This document shows, piece by piece, positions 20,791 to 21,201 of a stretch of 21,201 nt of DNA. The translations under genes were made by a program, and so were the position numbers. Numbering within the stretch: position 1 is the first letter of the stretch; each line of letters opens with the position of its first letter. The stretch comes from a virus, in IMG/VR virus record IMGVR_UViG_3300049214_000082, positions 1-21,201 of that record, one strand, 5' to 3'. The notes beneath the pieces are model-generated. The model was not told the DNA's origin. It saw nothing but the letters and a program-made list of their open reading frames with translations, and ran no database searches.

Positions 20791-21201
20791 CAGATCAGGA
20801 TAGATTTCGCAGGCGACGGCCAGTGGATCATGGATCGCGTCGGCGGCGACCCCTACATCCCGAACCATAACCACTCGCTTATGCATGTGAGCGATGATGG
20901 TGAGCGCAGAGGCGGCTTTGTCCTTTGCCAGTTCACCGGCGAGGGCGGCTCGATCGTCGGGCATATGGCCGGAGAGCACAGAAGCTGGCTGACGCGCGAG
21001 CTGTTGTGGATGCTATGCGATTATGTGTTCAACCAAATCAAGGTGCGCAAGTTCATTGCGATCGCCAACACCCGCGCGCCCACAACGGTCACAATGGACT
21101 TGCGGGCAGGCTTCGTTCTCGAAGCTGTGGTAAAGGACGGATACCCAGACGGCGGTCACATGATGGTGCTGACCATGACGCGGGAGCAATGCAGGTGGCT
21201 G
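20788..21201 (+). CDS. GNAT-family acetyltransferase, 3' end cut by window
   Basis: The frame is open from GTG 20788 to the window end (138 codons, no stop). The product has the layout of phage GNAT-like proteins: GGFVLCQFTGEGG strand, HRSWLTRELLWMLCDYVFNQ helix, KVRKFIAIANTRAP strand, LRAGFVLEAVVKDGYPDGGHM, and an ending near MTREQCRWL, which is often close to the C-terminus in this group. GNAT enzymes transfer acetyl groups from acetyl-CoA; the phage substrate is unknown and the pyrophosphate-binding motif is not clear by eye. GTG 20788 has AGGA at 20775-20778; ATG 20830 is a later alternative. The gene follows the tail fibre directly. Confidence 0.68.
   Translation, partial: MQIRIDFAGDGQWIMDRVGGDPYIPNHNHSLMHVSDDGERRGGFVLCQFTGEGGSIVGHMAGEHRSWLTRELLWMLCDYVFNQIKVRKFIAIANTRAPTTVTMDLRAGFVLEAVVKDGYPDGGHMMVLTMTREQCRWL

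Overview
The window is a GC-rich stretch of a tailed bacteriophage or prophage (Caudoviricetes). It carries the packaging and head genes (terminase, P22-type portal, scaffold, HK97-fold-like coat, head-tail adaptor), a lysis region and a long run of receptor-binding/tail genes. GC-biased codons, frequent GTG/TTG starts and dense ATGA/GTGA/TGATG overlaps suit a phage of a high-GC proteobacterium, perhaps an alphaproteobacterium, but nothing here fixes the host. No tape-measure, sheath, integrase, repressor, replication or tRNA gene is visible. The large portal plus tailspike genes point to a podovirus-like particle; lifestyle cannot be decided from this window.

Layout. (1) 1-2970, plus strand: the end of an upstream gene, then a tight operon of small genes with three membrane-anchored proteins and a lysozyme/transglycosylase-like endolysin. 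It closes with a strong intrinsic terminator (3084-3113). (2) 3112-5232, minus strand: a packaging module in the order small-terminase-like protein, 60-aa basic protein, TerL. (3) 5306-10558, plus strand, divergent from the packaging module: portal, three small genes, scaffold, major capsid protein. (4) 10603-20776: head-tail adaptor, a neck-like protein, then the adsorption genes: beta-helix tailspike, exported small beta protein, SGNH-esterase fibre, LamG-like lectin, small basic protein, beta-sandwich protein, a large beta-rich tail structural protein and a coiled-coil fibre. (5) 20788-21201: a GNAT-type acetyltransferase cut by the window end.

The most unusual signal is a dispersed 13-bp dyad, CACTAC-S-GTAGTG. 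Four perfect copies (4192, 8687, 13785, 17916) lie inside coding sequences. Three copies with one mismatch (1964, 2993, 20778) and one with two (10584) lie at gene starts or between genes. All five genic copies sit in the same reading frame and encode Thr-Thr-Val-(Val/Ala), using ACT and GTA codons that look uncommon here. This suggests that a DNA site is conserved, by analogy a dispersed repressor operator/stoperator, a ParB-type centromere or another genome-wide protein site. The cognate protein is not in the window.

Other regulatory structure: a duplicated hairpin-plus-Shine-Dalgarno leader in front of two lysis-region genes, a C(UUCG)G hairpin between the capsid and adaptor genes, and a cluster of inverted repeats ahead of the terminator.
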